A stretch of 64,000 bases of DNA from Eubacterium sp. (GCA_017430325.1 JAFRNE010000032.1:124001-188000); one strand, 5' to 3'. Positions 16,290-26,305 are shown, counted from the first letter of the stretch. The notes: generated by a model from the letters alone, not told the origin. Translations and numbers: made by a program.

Positions 16290-17327
16290 TTGAAGAATTG
16301 TATTATCTGTGGAGCAGTTATAAATGATACGGATATGGTATGTCCGGTATGTGGGGGCGAGAACCCTCCGGTGCAGGTTCAGCCATATAATTATAACCCA
16401 TATTTACAGGGGCAGCCGCCTCAGGAGTGGTTTCAGGAGGAGCCACCGCAGCCTAAGAAGGTAAACGGCAAGAGGATCGCGATCATTGCGGGTGCCATAA
16501 CACTGGCAGTGGCTATATTTCTTGTTGTATTTTTTGTATTTGTTAAGAAGAATATCAAGAGGAATGATCCGAAAAAAATTGTTGAGAATTATATAGAAGC
16601 TATTTCAAATAATAACAGAGCCCGTGCGCGCGGATATCTGTATGACGGTATACTAAATGATGAAGACACCTTTGATAAATACTACGAGAAGGCGGTTGAG
16701 AATTTTAAAGATCTTAAATCACGTAAAGTCGTAGCGGATGAGAAGCTTGATCCTGAGGAGGCTCAGTCATATATAGATCGCTTTAAGGACAAATACCGTA
16801 CTGATGTATCAGAAGTCAGAAGTGTTGAGCTTGAGGTTGTTTTGGCGAAGGATAGCGTTACATTTTCTGATAAGCTGATCTTTATTCTGGGAAAGATTGG
16901 TTCGGAGTGGTATATAATTGACGATCAGGTGCTTATCAATGAAAGTGGTATCGGAGCGGCAGGCGTTGCTGAGAGGTGTATGATCGCCTATGTCAGAGGT
17001 GATGCAAAAACTGTACTGGAATGCTTCCCGGATGCTATGTATACAGATTCTGAAAGGATTCAGATCGAGCAGACTGTAAACAGCATTAAATCACTTAATG
17101 CTGATCTCAATATAACCGGTATCGAATCAGAGAAAAGGCTCAGCGATGATGAAGCTGAAAGTTATATAAATGAAGCAAAAAGGAATTATGGTATCGATGT
17201 TTCTGAGGTTACGGAGGTTTCCGTTGGGTATAAATTGGATTATATGGGAGTCAACGATGAAGGAACGCTGGAACTTATCTGCGGAAAAATAGACAATAGA
17301 TGGTATGTTATCGATGGATTATATTGA
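16290..17327 (+). CDS. Zinc-ribbon, single-pass membrane protein with duplicated outer domain
   Basis: The start codon is TTG at 16290, placed 7 bases after AGGAGG; no ATG fits. The 345-residue protein begins with a zinc ribbon (CIICGAVINDTDMVCPVCGG). After a Pro/Gln linker there is one membrane segment (about 62-85, AIIAGAITLAVAIFLVVFFVFV). Two tandem outer domains follow (about 90-215 and 220-345). Each starts with a helix in which residues like KIVENYIEAI or VAERCMIAYV occur and ends with W-Y-I/V-I-D. The halves also share SYI..K..Y..DVSEV. The fold resembles NTF2-like/DUF4878 lipoprotein domains, but this is not certain. Function unknown. Confidence 0.75.
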   Translation: MKNCIICGAVINDTDMVCPVCGGENPPVQVQPYNYNPYLQGQPPQEWFQEEPPQPKKVNGKRIAIIAGAITLAVAIFLVVFFVFVKKNIKRNDPKKIVENYIEAISNNNRARARGYLYDGILNDEDTFDKYYEKAVENFKDLKSRKVVADEKLDPEEAQSYIDRFKDKYRTDVSEVRSVELEVVLAKDSVTFSDKLIFILGKIGSEWYIIDDQVLINESGIGAAGVAERCMIAYVRGDAKTVLECFPDAMYTDSERIQIEQTVNSIKSLNADLNITGIESEKRLSDDEAESYINEAKRNYGIDVSEVTEVSVGYKLDYMGVNDEGTLELICGKIDNRWYVIDGLY

Positions 17328-17406
17328 TTTTCCATTGCGGGAAAAACCAAATGATACTATAATCGTAGGGATAGTCGCAGTGCTGTTTTTTTAGAGGAGT
17401 ATTTGG

Positions 17407-18900
17407 ATGTATTCAGGTGATACGATCTGTGCGATCGCGACCGGAATGGCCGGATCGGGAATAGGCGTTATAAGAGTGAGCGGTGATCGGGCAATCGAGA
17501 TCTGTGATCGTATATTTGTCGGAAAGAAGAGGGTTTCTGAGATGGAGACCTTCACGGCGGCGTATGGTCATATTGTGGATCCGGGTGCAGCGGGTACGGC
17601 TCCGGATGCGGCGCACAAGGATTCGAGCGCGGCGGACACAGCTCCGGAAGAACCTAATAATAAATACAGTAAAAAGGGTGTGATCGACGAGGTTATCGTG
17701 CTCGTCATGAAGGCACCGCATTCATATACTACTGAAGATACGGTTGAGATCGACTGCCACGGCGGCGTATTTTTGATGGAAAAGGTTCTGGGCCTGCTTA
17801 TCCGTGAGGGGGCAAGGATCGCAGAGCCGGGTGAATTCACAAAGAGAGCTTATCTGGGCGGACGTATCGATATGTCCGAGGCAGAGGCGGTCATGGACGT
17901 TATAAATGCGGAGACGGAGAATGCGCTTTCGGCATCTGTCGGTCAGCTCCGCGGTGATCTTAAGGAAAGAATAGCTTCCCTCAGGGAAGAAATATTATAT
18001 AATACAGCATATATTGAGTCTGCGTTGGATGATCCGGAGAATTACAGTCTGGAGGGCTTCAGAGAGAAGCTCGGTGAGAGCGTGGACAGAATGAGCATCA
18101 ATGTGAAGGATATGCTTCAGAGCTTCGACGAGGGCAGGCTTGTGAAGGAGGGCATCAGAACAGCCATAATCGGTAAGCCAAATGCCGGAAAATCGTCGGT
18201 TCTCAATATGCTTCTTCGGGAAGAGAGAGCGATCGTTACGGACGTTGCCGGAACTACGAGAGATACTCTTGAGGAATATGCAAGGCTTTCGGGCGTGCTC
18301 CTGAAGCTGATCGATACCGCGGGAATACGCGAGACTGACGACAAGGTCGAGAAGATCGGCGTAGATAAAGCCGAAGAAAATATCAAAGCAGCGGATCTGA
18401 TACTTTTCGTTGCGGACGGCGCAAGACCGCTGGATGAGGATGATAAGAGGATAATCAGAAGTCTTGCCGGCAAGAAGGTCATAACACTTATTAATAAGGA
18501 AGATCTTCCGATAGCAATAAGCAGAGACGAGCTGGAAGAAGAGCTTAAGAATATATTATCTGACGATAAAGCTATAGAAAAGCCGAGGATTTTGACCACC
18601 TCAGCCAAGGAAGGACAGGGCAGGGAAGAGCTTGCAGCCCTGATAAAGGAAATGTTCCTTACAGGTGAGGCGAGAGGCAATGGGCAGATCGTCATATCAA
18701 ATGAAAGACATAAGAATGCGCTTTTCGATGCAGAGCAGGCGCTGAGCAGAGTAAAGGACAGTATAGAGAACGAGCTTCCGGAGGATTTTTATACCATAGA
18801 TCTTATGGCGGCTTATGAAAGCCTGGGACTGATCACCGGAGAGACCCTTGCAGACGACCTTGCAGACAAGATATTTGCGGAATTCTGCATGGGCAAATAG
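17407..18900 (+). CDS. mnmE: tRNA modification GTPase MnmE
   Basis: With MnmG this GTPase makes the carboxymethylaminomethyl group on U34 of several tRNAs. The N-terminal folate-binding domain starts GDTICAIATGMAGSGIGVIRVSG. The G domain sits inside the helical domain: GKPNAGKSS (around residue 255), GTTRDT, DTAG and NKED. The C-terminal catalytic motif is FCMGK, where most homologues have FCIGK; the Cys is kept. A Pro/Ala/Asp-rich insertion of about 28 residues (DPGAAGTAPDAAH...) lies near residues 58-85 of the N-terminal domain. A GAGGAG ribosome site precedes the ATG. mnmG follows about 90 bp downstream. Confidence 0.97.
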   Translation: MYSGDTICAIATGMAGSGIGVIRVSGDRAIEICDRIFVGKKRVSEMETFTAAYGHIVDPGAAGTAPDAAHKDSSAADTAPEEPNNKYSKKGVIDEVIVLVMKAPHSYTTEDTVEIDCHGGVFLMEKVLGLLIREGARIAEPGEFTKRAYLGGRIDMSEAEAVMDVINAETENALSASVGQLRGDLKERIASLREEILYNTAYIESALDDPENYSLEGFREKLGESVDRMSINVKDMLQSFDEGRLVKEGIRTAIIGKPNAGKSSVLNMLLREERAIVTDVAGTTRDTLEEYARLSGVLLKLIDTAGIRETDDKVEKIGVDKAEENIKAADLILFVADGARPLDEDDKRIIRSLAGKKVITLINKEDLPIAISRDELEEELKNILSDDKAIEKPRILTTSAKEGQGREELAALIKEMFLTGEARGNGQIVISNERHKNALFDAEQALSRVKDSIENELPEDFYTIDLMAAYESLGLITGETLADDLADKIFAEFCMGK

Positions 18901-18993
18901 ATTCTTATTGAAGGCCGCGAATAATTACAGCACATGATCCATTGCGCGATCAATTGTGCGAATAAATATCAGACGAAATATACGGAGAGAAAG

Positions 18994-20931
18994 ATGGCAG
19001 TAGTTGAGGAAAAATACGATATAGTTGTTGTAGGCGCGGGCCATGCGGGCTGCGAGGCGGCACTTGCCGCTGCAAGGATGGGCTTTGAGACTATCCTTTT
19101 CACAGTCAGTATGGACAGTGTTGCGCTTATGCCCTGCAATCCGAATATAGGAGGCAGCTCAAAGGGACATCTGGTCAGAGAGATCGATGCCCTTGGCGGC
19201 GAGATGGGCAAAAATATTGATAAGACCTACATTCAGTCTAAGATGCTGAATGTTTCCAAGGGACCTGCCGTTCATTCCCTCAGAGCACAGGCAGACAAGG
19301 TTGAATACACCAAGCAGATGCGTCTTACTCTGCAGAATGAAGAGCACCTTACGCTTCGCCAGCAGGAGGTCAGCGAGCTTATCGTTGAGCCGATCGATGG
19401 TGCAACAAAGGTTGTCGGCGTAAAGACGGTTTCCGGTGCGATATACCATGCAAGAGCAGTTGTTCTCTGTACCGGCGTTTATCTGAAGGCAAGGTGTATT
19501 TACGGCGATACTATTCAGTACACCGGACCGAACGGCCTTATGGCAGCCAACCATCTTTCGGATTCGATGGCAGCGGCAGGCATAGGAATAAGAAGATTTA
19601 AGACAGGAACTCCTCCGAGAATAGATAAGAAGTCGGTTGATTTTTCGAAGATGGCCGAGCAGAAGGGCGACGAGAGGATAGTTCCGTTCTCCTTCATGAA
19701 CTGTGAGGAGGATATCAGGAGAGAGCAGATATCATGCTGGCTCACCTATACAAATGAAGAAACTCACGAGATAATCCGTGAAAATATAGATCGTTCGCCT
19801 CTTTATTCAGGCGTTATCAAGGGCACAGGTCCGAGATATTGTCCATCGATAGAGGATAAGATCATGAAGTTCCCGGACAAGGACAGACATCAGCTCTTCC
19901 TTGAACCGGAGGGCGAGTTCACAAACGAGATGTACCTTGACGGTATGCCATCTTCCATGCCGGAGGATGTTCAGTACAGAATGGTACATACCGTACCGGG
20001 TCTTGAGAACGCAAAGATCGTTAGAAATGCCTACGCGATAGAATATGACTGCATCAATGCGGTAACCCTTAAGCCTTCCCTTGAATTCCAGGCTGTTTCC
20101 GGACTTTTCTCCGCAGGACAGATCAACGGAAGCTCAGGCTACGAAGAGGCAGCGGCTCAGGGACTTATGGCAGGTATCAATGCTGCAAGGAAGCTTCAGG
20201 ACAAGGAGCCGATCGTATTAAAGCGTTCGGATGGCTATATCGGAGTTCTGATCGATGACCTTGTTACAAAGGAAACGAAAGAGCCTTATCGTATGATGAC
20301 CAGCCGTGCAGAGTACAGACTTCTTCTCAGACAGGACAATGCAGATCTCAGACTGACTGATATCGGACACGAAGCAGGTCTTATAGATGAAGAGAGATAC
20401 AGCTGTTTTAAGGCTAAGCGTAAATACATAGAAAGCGAGGTTGCGCGCCTCGATACCATAACTGTCGGAGCCAGCAGATCGGTTGCCGAATTCCTCGAAG
20501 CTCATGGAAGTACTCCATTAAAAACAGGAAATACGCTTGCAGAGCTTGTCAGAAGGCCGGAACTTTCGTATAATGACATATTAGAGTTAGATACAGACAG
20601 AGAAGCTGCCACGGAAGAGCTCCTTTCTTCAATGACTGATATTGAGAGAGAGTATTGCACAAGGCATATCAGTGAGATCACTGAGCAGATTGATATTTCC
20701 ATCAAATACGAAGGATATATCAGAAGGCAGGAGGATCAGGTATCACATTTCCTGAAAATGGAAGGACATAAGATACCGGCAGACATAAATTACGATGAGG
20801 TAAGAAACCTCCGCGTTGAAGCAAGACAGAAGCTTAAGGATGTGAAGCCGGAGACCATAGGTCAGGCATCACGTATATCCGGAGTTTCACCTGCGGACGT
20901 ATCAATGCTTATGCTGTATTTGAAGAAATAA
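18994..20931 (+). CDS. mnmG: tRNA uridine-5-carboxymethylaminomethyl modification enzyme MnmG (GidA)
   Basis: This is the FAD-binding partner of MnmE. The start is taken at ATG 18994 ([19 protein letters not shown]) behind ACGGAGAGAAAG, giving 645 residues. The open frame upstream to 18934 has no ribosome site. The dinucleotide-binding motif is [10 protein letters not shown], followed by the family signatures [22 protein letters not shown] (Cys kept) and GTPPRI. The C-terminal helical domain with the [18 protein letters not shown] motif is complete. The gene pair mnmE-mnmG is usual near the origin in Firmicutes, but here rsmG is on the opposite strand. Confidence 0.97.
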   Translation: MAVVEEKYDIVVVGAGHAGCEAALAAARMGFETILFTVSMDSVALMPCNPNIGGSSKGHLVREIDALGGEMGKNIDKTYIQSKMLNVSKGPAVHSLRAQADKVEYTKQMRLTLQNEEHLTLRQQEVSELIVEPIDGATKVVGVKTVSGAIYHARAVVLCTGVYLKARCIYGDTIQYTGPNGLMAANHLSDSMAAAGIGIRRFKTGTPPRIDKKSVDFSKMAEQKGDERIVPFSFMNCEEDIRREQISCWLTYTNEETHEIIRENIDRSPLYSGVIKGTGPRYCPSIEDKIMKFPDKDRHQLFLEPEGEFTNEMYLDGMPSSMPEDVQYRMVHTVPGLENAKIVRNAYAIEYDCINAVTLKPSLEFQAVSGLFSAGQINGSSGYEEAAAQGLMAGINAARKLQDKEPIVLKRSDGYIGVLIDDLVTKETKEPYRMMTSRAEYRLLLRQDNADLRLTDIGHEAGLIDEERYSCFKAKRKYIESEVARLDTITVGASRSVAEFLEAHGSTPLKTGNTLAELVRRPELSYNDILELDTDREAATEELLSSMTDIEREYCTRHISEITEQIDISIKYEGYIRRQEDQVSHFLKMEGHKIPADINYDEVRNLRVEARQKLKDVKPETIGQASRISGVSPADVSMLMLYLKK

Positions 20932-21007
20932 GCCGGCAGGGCTGAGTCGGTTTAAAAGTATCAGCCATTAAGTTACACCTGAAACTCACATCAAGAGGTG
21001 ACAGAAG

Positions 21008-21994
21008 TTGAACTATATTGTATTTGATCTTGAATGGAATCAGAGCCCTTACGGACAGAGCGGAGAGCATCCGAGGATGCCGTTTGAGATAATCGAGATA
21101 GGTGCGGTCAAGCTTAATGACCAATTCGAGATAATAGATGAATATGTAAGTCTTATCAGGCCGAAGCTTTACAAGAGACTTCACAGATCCATCAAGCCGA
21201 TGCTTAACTATACCGAGGAGGATCTGAAGGACGGCAAGAGCTTCAAGGATGCATGCAGCGGATTCCTCGAATGGTGCGGGGAGGACTATGTCTTCTGCAC
21301 CTGGGGATCATCGGATCTGTTCTATCTTCAGAATAATATGGACTTTTATTATATGGAGAAGCTGGAGTTTCCGCTCAGGTTCTATAACATCCAGCAGATC
21401 TATGCGGATATGTATGATGAAGAAGGCAAGATAAGCAAGCTTGAGAAGGCGTGCTCAGAGCTGAATATAGCTGAGGAGGAGCCTTTCCATTCGGCTGTCA
21501 ATGACGCAAGATACACAGCCAGAGTCCTTGCGAAAATACGTCCGGAGGACCTTGAAGAGAGATACACCTTCGATCTTTACAGACATCCTAAGAGAAAAGA
21601 GGATGAGATAGTTGAGAAGCATGCAGGTGTGCTTGAGAGGATCTCTTCAGAGTATGATTCAAAGCAGGATGCCATGGATGATAAGGATCTTCTTGTGATC
21701 AGGTGTGCAAAATGCGGACGCCGCTGCGCAAGAAAGATAAGATGGTACCAGTCAGGTTCAAATACCTCGGTTGCCGTCGGAAGATGTATCTATCATGGAT
21801 ATATGCTTTCAAGGATCAAGTTTAAGCCTGCGGGCGGAAGCGACGACAATGTATTTGTCCTTAAGAAGACCGAAAAGGTTGATAAGAAGGGTGTTGAAGA
21901 GGTTAAGAACCGTCAGATAGAGCTTCGGGAGAAGAGAAAACAGAAGAGACATGAGCAGTCTCAGAGGAAAAAGAAAAATCGCGAAGAAGAATGA
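21008..21994 (+). CDS. DEDDh 3'-5' exonuclease family protein
   Basis: The start is TTG at 21008, preceded by AAGAGGTGACAGAAG. The 328-residue protein carries the RNase T / DnaQ exonuclease fold. Motif I is YIVFDLEWNQ (Asp and Glu metal ligands). Motif II is in YVFCTWGSSDL, and motif III is PFHSAVNDARYTARVL (His and Asp). Past the nuclease (about residue 180) there is a Cys cluster (CAKCGRRCARKIRWY...GRCIYHG) that could bind zinc and nucleic acid, then a very basic Lys/Arg tail. It is probably an RNA or DNA trimming enzyme; the substrate is unknown. Its stop codon lies inside an inverted repeat shared with the convergent rsmG gene. Confidence 0.85.
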   Translation: MNYIVFDLEWNQSPYGQSGEHPRMPFEIIEIGAVKLNDQFEIIDEYVSLIRPKLYKRLHRSIKPMLNYTEEDLKDGKSFKDACSGFLEWCGEDYVFCTWGSSDLFYLQNNMDFYYMEKLEFPLRFYNIQQIYADMYDEEGKISKLEKACSELNIAEEEPFHSAVNDARYTARVLAKIRPEDLEERYTFDLYRHPKRKEDEIVEKHAGVLERISSEYDSKQDAMDDKDLLVIRCAKCGRRCARKIRWYQSGSNTSVAVGRCIYHGYMLSRIKFKPAGGSDDNVFVLKKTEKVDKKGVEEVKNRQIELREKRKQKRHEQSQRKKKNREEE

Positions 21995-22019
21995 TCTTTA
22001 CAGAGGATTCTTCTTCGCG
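21980..22019. terminator. Inverted repeat overlapping both stop codons of convergent genes
   Basis: CGCGAAGAAGAAT (21980-21992) and ATTCTTCTTCGCG (22007-22019) form a perfect 13-bp stem with a 14-base loop. The left arm encodes the last residues of the exonuclease and the right arm those of RsmG. There is no clear T-run, so termination efficiency is uncertain. Confidence 0.6.
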
Positions 22020-22726
22020 GTTCCTGCTTTACGAGGGTACGCCTTAGGCGTAGCCTTTATTTTTTTGATAACTATGAAGCTTCTGGTGATGTCTGAGCCA
22101 GGAAGGGTATATTCGTAGATCTTTCCCTCGCCGCCACCGAGAACTGATATGGCATGCGCAGCTTCATCCAGCTCCTTTTCAGCTTCCGGTGTTTTGTAGC
22201 AGATGAGGAAGCCGCCTTCTTTAAGGAAAGGAAGCGTGTATTCGGTGAGTATAGGCAGCGCCGCAACCGCTCTTGAAACAACGATGTCAAAGCGTCCGCG
22301 AAGCTCCGGCTTTCTTGCTGCATCTTCGGCTCTGTCGTGGATGGCAGTTATCTTCTTAAGTCCGAGACTGTCGATAACCTCCTGAAGGAAGAGCACTCTT
22401 TTGTTCAGCGAATCAAGAAGAGTGATATTTGCCTCAGGAAATGCGATCTTCAGTGGTATTCCCGGGAATCCTGCACCTGTTCCTACGTCGAGGATCTTTG
22501 CGGCTTTACCGGATCCTATGAGCTTCAAAAACTCAGGCACTGCAGCGGAAATTGATATGCTGTCGACAAAATGCTTCAGTATCACCTCATCCTTCTCGGT
22601 GATGGCGGTAAGGTTCATGACCTTATTCTTCTCGATAAGCATGTGATAGTAGCTGTCGAAGCTTGAAAGAGTTTCCGGAGATAATTCGATATTCATTTCA
22701 TTTGATAGTTGCATTAATTTTTCCAT
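21998..22726 (-). CDS. rsmG: 16S rRNA (guanine-527-N7)-methyltransferase
   Basis: This enzyme methylates G527 in the 530 loop of 16S rRNA. It is 242 residues. The SAM motif is KILDVGTGAGFPGIPLKIAFP, followed by ITLLDSLNKRVLFLQEV and the FDIVVSRAVAALPILTEY region. No Shine-Dalgarno sequence precedes the first ATG or the internal ATGs (M5, M11), and a -10-like TATAAT ends only 3 bases before the ATG. A leaderless or very short-leader mRNA is therefore possible. It faces the exonuclease gene with 3 bp between them. Confidence 0.95.
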   Translation of the reverse strand: MEKLMQLSNEMNIELSPETLSSFDSYYHMLIEKNKVMNLTAITEKDEVILKHFVDSISISAAVPEFLKLIGSGKAAKILDVGTGAGFPGIPLKIAFPEANITLLDSLNKRVLFLQEVIDSLGLKKITAIHDRAEDAARKPELRGRFDIVVSRAVAALPILTEYTLPFLKEGGFLICYKTPEAEKELDEAAHAISVLGGGEGKIYEYTLPGSDITRSFIVIKKIKATPKAYPRKAGTAKKNPL

Positions 22727-22729
22727 GCT

Positions 22730-22762
22730 ATTATAATACTAAATCTGCGGCATATATTTCAA
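22730..22762 (-). promoter_or_regulatory. Promoter of rsmG abutting its start codon
   Basis: On the minus strand TTGAAA (22762-22757) is followed after 18 bases by TATTAT, overlapping TATAAT at 22735-22730. Transcription would then begin at or next to the rsmG ATG at 22726. Confidence 0.5.
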
Positions 22763-22919
22763 TATGATTTTAAAATATGTGGCAGGAGGGGTTCTGGAGA
22801 CCCGAAATAATAATAACGCGTTACTACTATGTAAAAAAATTCTATTTCATTATTTTATGAGATGTGTTATTATCTACAATGGTTTATTTTATAAAAATAA
22901 TAGAAGAGGACAATAGATC

Positions 22920-24407
22920 ATGAAAATTCAAAGACTGGTTGGATGCATACTTGCAGGTTTGCAGTTTGTAGTTTCGGCTTTACTTGTATTTTTTCTTATA
23001 AGAACACATGTTGTACCATCAAAATATATCATTATGGGCGGTATAATACTCGGCCTGCTTCCTATTTGTTTCATTGCGATGCAGCTGAAGAAGGTTTCGG
23101 GCATCATTGCCAGCGCCCTGTCGGTGATCCTTATCGGTATCATGGTATTTGGTATCATCAAGGTTAACCAGGCGAACAAGATGATGGATCAGGTAACCGG
23201 TAATAAGACCGAGGTAGATGTGGTTAATGTTTATATTGGCGCTGATGACCCTGTTGATTCAATCAATCAGGCCGTTGAAAAGGGCTATGAATTCGCAACT
23301 ATTGATAATATCAATAACGAAAGTGTCAGAGAGACACTGAAGGAGATCGGAAGCAGTTCATCAGGTCCTGTTACTACTGTAAAATATGAATCGGTCGTTC
23401 AGGCTGCTGAGGCTTTCCTCAGAGGCGATGTTAAGGGTCTGATCGTCAGCACCGGAGATATCAGTGTCCTCGAGGGACAGGAAGAATATAAAGACTTTTC
23501 AAAGCTTCTTAAGATAATCCTTGAGAAGAAGATCGAGAAGGAAGTAAAGAGCGAGACAACCAAGAGAACAGACAGAACAAAGGCCGACAAGGAGAGATTC
23601 TGTGCATACATCAGTGGTATCGATACCTATGGTGAGGTTACTCTTAAGAGTCGTAGTGATGTAAATATCATTGCTGTAATGAATTTCCAGACACATACAT
23701 GTCTGCTTCTTTCAACACCTAGAGATTACTACGTAAATCTTGCATTTGAAAGTGAGCCGCTCGACAAGCTTACACATGCCGGAAACTACGGTATCGAGAT
23801 GTCGATGGCAACACTGGAGAACCTTTATGATATAGACCTTGATTACTATATCCGTGTTAACTTTACCGGATTCGTAAGTATAATCGATACACTTGGCGGA
23901 GTAGATGTTGAGTCTGAATACTCATTTACATCTCAGCTGGATGACAGCGGATATTCATATGTGGCAGGTACCAATCATCTTTCAGGTGAGGCTGCTCTAT
24001 ATTTTGCAAGAGAGCGTTACAGCTTCACAGAGGGTGACAGACAGAGAGGAAGAAACCAGATGGCAGTTATTGAGGCGGTTCTCAAGAAGCTTATGTCATC
24101 AGAGCTTCTTAATAACTTCTCAGATCTTATGTCACAGATGAAGGATTGCTTCCAGACAAATATGTCTAAGTCCGAGCTTGGAAAGCTTGTTCAGGATCAG
24201 CTCGATGATGGTGGAAGCTGGAACATCATTCAGTACAGTGTTACAGGTACTGATTCATCAAGCTACTGCTATTCACTTGGTGGGGAAGCATATGCTATGA
24301 TTCCTTATACAGATACTGTTGATTATGCAACAGAGCTTGTAAAGCGCGTATTAAAGGATGAAGAAATAACACAGTCTATGATCGATAATGAGGCTCCAAA
24401 GCACTAA
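22920..24407 (+). CDS. LytR-CpsA-Psr (LCP) family cell-envelope protein
   Basis: LCP proteins transfer phosphate-linked glycopolymers such as teichoic acids or capsule to peptidoglycan. This one has 495 residues with three hydrophobic segments at the N-terminus (about 8-27, 36-54 and 60-80). A less conserved outer domain follows (to about 225), then the LCP catalytic domain. The latter has SGIDTYGEVTLKSRSDVNIIAVMN, LSTPRDYYV (conserved Arg for pyrophosphate), FTGFVSIIDTLGGVDV and ALYFARERYSFTEGDRQRGRNQ. An AGAGGA ribosome site precedes the ATG. The next gene, a nucleotidyltransferase, starts 18 bp downstream and is likely cotranscribed, which fits envelope polysaccharide work. Confidence 0.92.
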   Translation: MKIQRLVGCILAGLQFVVSALLVFFLIRTHVVPSKYIIMGGIILGLLPICFIAMQLKKVSGIIASALSVILIGIMVFGIIKVNQANKMMDQVTGNKTEVDVVNVYIGADDPVDSINQAVEKGYEFATIDNINNESVRETLKEIGSSSSGPVTTVKYESVVQAAEAFLRGDVKGLIVSTGDISVLEGQEEYKDFSKLLKIILEKKIEKEVKSETTKRTDRTKADKERFCAYISGIDTYGEVTLKSRSDVNIIAVMNFQTHTCLLLSTPRDYYVNLAFESEPLDKLTHAGNYGIEMSMATLENLYDIDLDYYIRVNFTGFVSIIDTLGGVDVESEYSFTSQLDDSGYSYVAGTNHLSGEAALYFARERYSFTEGDRQRGRNQMAVIEAVLKKLMSSELLNNFSDLMSQMKDCFQTNMSKSELGKLVQDQLDDGGSWNIIQYSVTGTDSSSYCYSLGGEAYAMIPYTDTVDYATELVKRVLKDEEITQSMIDNEAPKH

Positions 24408-24425
24408 TTCGGAGGTAAAAGTAAA

Positions 24426-25352
24426 ATGTCAGAGGGAAAAAAGGGACCTGTGCTCGTTGTAATGGCAGCAGGTATGGGAAGTCGTTTTGGCGGACTTAAA
24501 CAGATTGCCGATGTTGACGGAAGAGGTCATGCACTTATTGATTATGCGGTGTATGATGCTGCAGTTGCAGGCTTTGAAGAGGTTGTATTTATCATTCGAG
24601 AGGATATCGCGGATGATTTCAAGAATGCAGTTGGTAACAGGATAGCAGCCAAGCTTCCTGTAACCTATGTTTATCAGTCGCTTGATATGATACCTGAAGG
24701 TGTCGAGGTTCCGGCAGACAGAAAGAAGCCTTGGGGAACAACCCATGCTATCTGGTGCTGTAGAGAAGCTCTTAAGGGAAGAGATTTCCTTACTATCAAC
24801 GCTGATGATTTTTACGGCAGACAGGCTTTTGTTGATGCAATAAACTTCTTTAACGAGGATGCTCCTGATAATGTTTATGGAATAATCGGCTACAACGTAG
24901 TCAGCACGCTTAATGAGAAGTTTACTGTTTCAAGAGGTATCTGTGCAGTAGATGAGAATGATATGCTCAGCAGGATCGATGAGCGTAAGGAGATAAAGCT
25001 TGAGGCCGGTCGTGGATACTATACGACTGATGGCGGCGTAACCTACAATCTTGTAGCGGCTGATGCAGTTGCTTCAATGAATATGTGGGCTTTCAGACCT
25101 GCTTTCATAGAGGACCTTGTAGTTAATTTTGAGAAGAGACTTAAGGATGGTATCGAGAAAGAGCCTCTTAAGTTTGAGGAGACACTTTCAGATGCAGTTC
25201 AGAATATACTTGAGCGTAGTGCAGGAAGTGTTAAGATAGTAAGAACAGATGCTAAATGGTTCGGAATGACCTATCGTGAGGATGTAGCGCAGGTTAAGGA
25301 AGAACTTGATGCGCTTACAGCTGAGGGAGTTTATCCTGAGGGTGAGTGGTAA
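24426..25352 (+). CDS. Sugar-phosphate nucleotidyltransferase family protein
   Basis: This 308-residue protein has the nucleotidyltransferase signature VLVVMAAGMGSRFGGLKQ (GxGxRxxxxK) at the N-terminus and a metal-binding INADDFYG motif (about residue 125). This is the NTP_transferase fold used to activate sugars as NDP-sugars. The exact sugar and nucleotide cannot be assigned. The GGAGG ribosome site lies just after the LCP stop codon. The pairing suggests a role in cell-envelope polysaccharide supply. The C-terminal part (SVKIVRTDAKWFGMTYREDVAQVKEEL) is typical of the unnamed clostridial group rather than of GalU or RmlA. Confidence 0.82.
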   Translation: MSEGKKGPVLVVMAAGMGSRFGGLKQIADVDGRGHALIDYAVYDAAVAGFEEVVFIIREDIADDFKNAVGNRIAAKLPVTYVYQSLDMIPEGVEVPADRKKPWGTTHAIWCCREALKGRDFLTINADDFYGRQAFVDAINFFNEDAPDNVYGIIGYNVVSTLNEKFTVSRGICAVDENDMLSRIDERKEIKLEAGRGYYTTDGGVTYNLVAADAVASMNMWAFRPAFIEDLVVNFEKRLKDGIEKEPLKFEETLSDAVQNILERSAGSVKIVRTDAKWFGMTYREDVAQVKEELDALTAEGVYPEGEW

Positions 25353-25428
25353 GATCTGAATGTTAGGATCGCCTATGATCCGGCGATCGGTGTGTTTATT
25401 CCAAAATGGTTGTGCGGGGGTGCGAAGC

Positions 25429-26292
25429 ATGATCTGTAGATACTGTGGGAAGGAAATACCCGATAATAGCGAATATTGTGAATTTTGTAACGAAAGCCTT
25501 ATTGACAAGATAGTTCTTGATGATAAGGCTCTTCTTCGTGCCAAGGAAAATAGAAGAAAAGAGGAAAGCCCTATATTTATAAGGGCGTATTACAAAGCTA
25601 AGGAATCTGCCGAAGAAAAGAGGCTTCGTCAGGAGAGGGAGCTTCAGGAGGCAGCGAACGGCGGAAAGAAAGCTGCAAAGGTTTATACCGGAGATCCGTT
25701 CTATAAGATGAAAAAGGCAAGAGTTATTGCTGTTATCCTGTCGTTGCTGCCTGCACTTACGGCGATACTTTCAATCTTCCTTAACTGGCAGTATTATGTG
25801 ATCAAATCAGGAAAAGATGTTAAGCAGAGTAACTCTTTAAAATCAATAGTTCAGACCAGCCTTACGCAAAAGGCATATACACAGTATGCGAAGAACATGA
25901 AGTTTGCGAACTATGTACCGCTTATCTGTATGATAATGCTGATAATAGCTTCGATCTACATCTTATACCTTGCGGTGATCGATCTGTATCCGGAAAAAAA
26001 GATCCCAAAGGATCCGCTGCTCAAAAGATTTGGGTTTATCGCAAGGCTTGTTCCGGTGGTTCTGATCGTTCTGGCAACGATAATATTTGTGCGCTGCAAG
26101 ATGTATCAAAATGCACTGAATGGTATGAAGGATTTCCACACCGGATATTCAAGTCTTATCGGTTATGACGAAAGTAAGAGCGTTTCTTCCGGAAAAGGTT
26201 TCGGATACGTGCTTGCGATATTGACACCGATAATCTATGTTGGTTCGAAAATATATGTATTCGTAATAAATACACTGAATGAGGAGGACTAA
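25429..26292 (+). CDS. Zinc-ribbon protein with four membrane segments
   Basis: I choose the ATG at 25429 (MICRYCGKEIPDNSEYCEFC), behind GCGGGGGTGCGAAGC, giving 287 residues. The open frame extends upstream but reads unlike protein. After the zinc ribbon comes a charged Lys/Arg/Glu region (about residues 25-90). Four membrane segments then lie near 100-122, 160-185, 205-225 and 255-280. The architecture is the same as in the 13002 and 15070 genes, with a longer cytoplasmic part. Function unknown. It follows the nucleotidyltransferase gene by 76 bp and ends at a strong terminator, so it may be the third gene of that operon. Confidence 0.75.
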   Translation: MICRYCGKEIPDNSEYCEFCNESLIDKIVLDDKALLRAKENRRKEESPIFIRAYYKAKESAEEKRLRQERELQEAANGGKKAAKVYTGDPFYKMKKARVIAVILSLLPALTAILSIFLNWQYYVIKSGKDVKQSNSLKSIVQTSLTQKAYTQYAKNMKFANYVPLICMIMLIIASIYILYLAVIDLYPEKKIPKDPLLKRFGFIARLVPVVLIVLATIIFVRCKMYQNALNGMKDFHTGYSSLIGYDESKSVSSGKGFGYVLAILTPIIYVGSKIYVFVINTLNEED

Positions 26293-26305
26293 AGTTTCTC
26301 ATATA

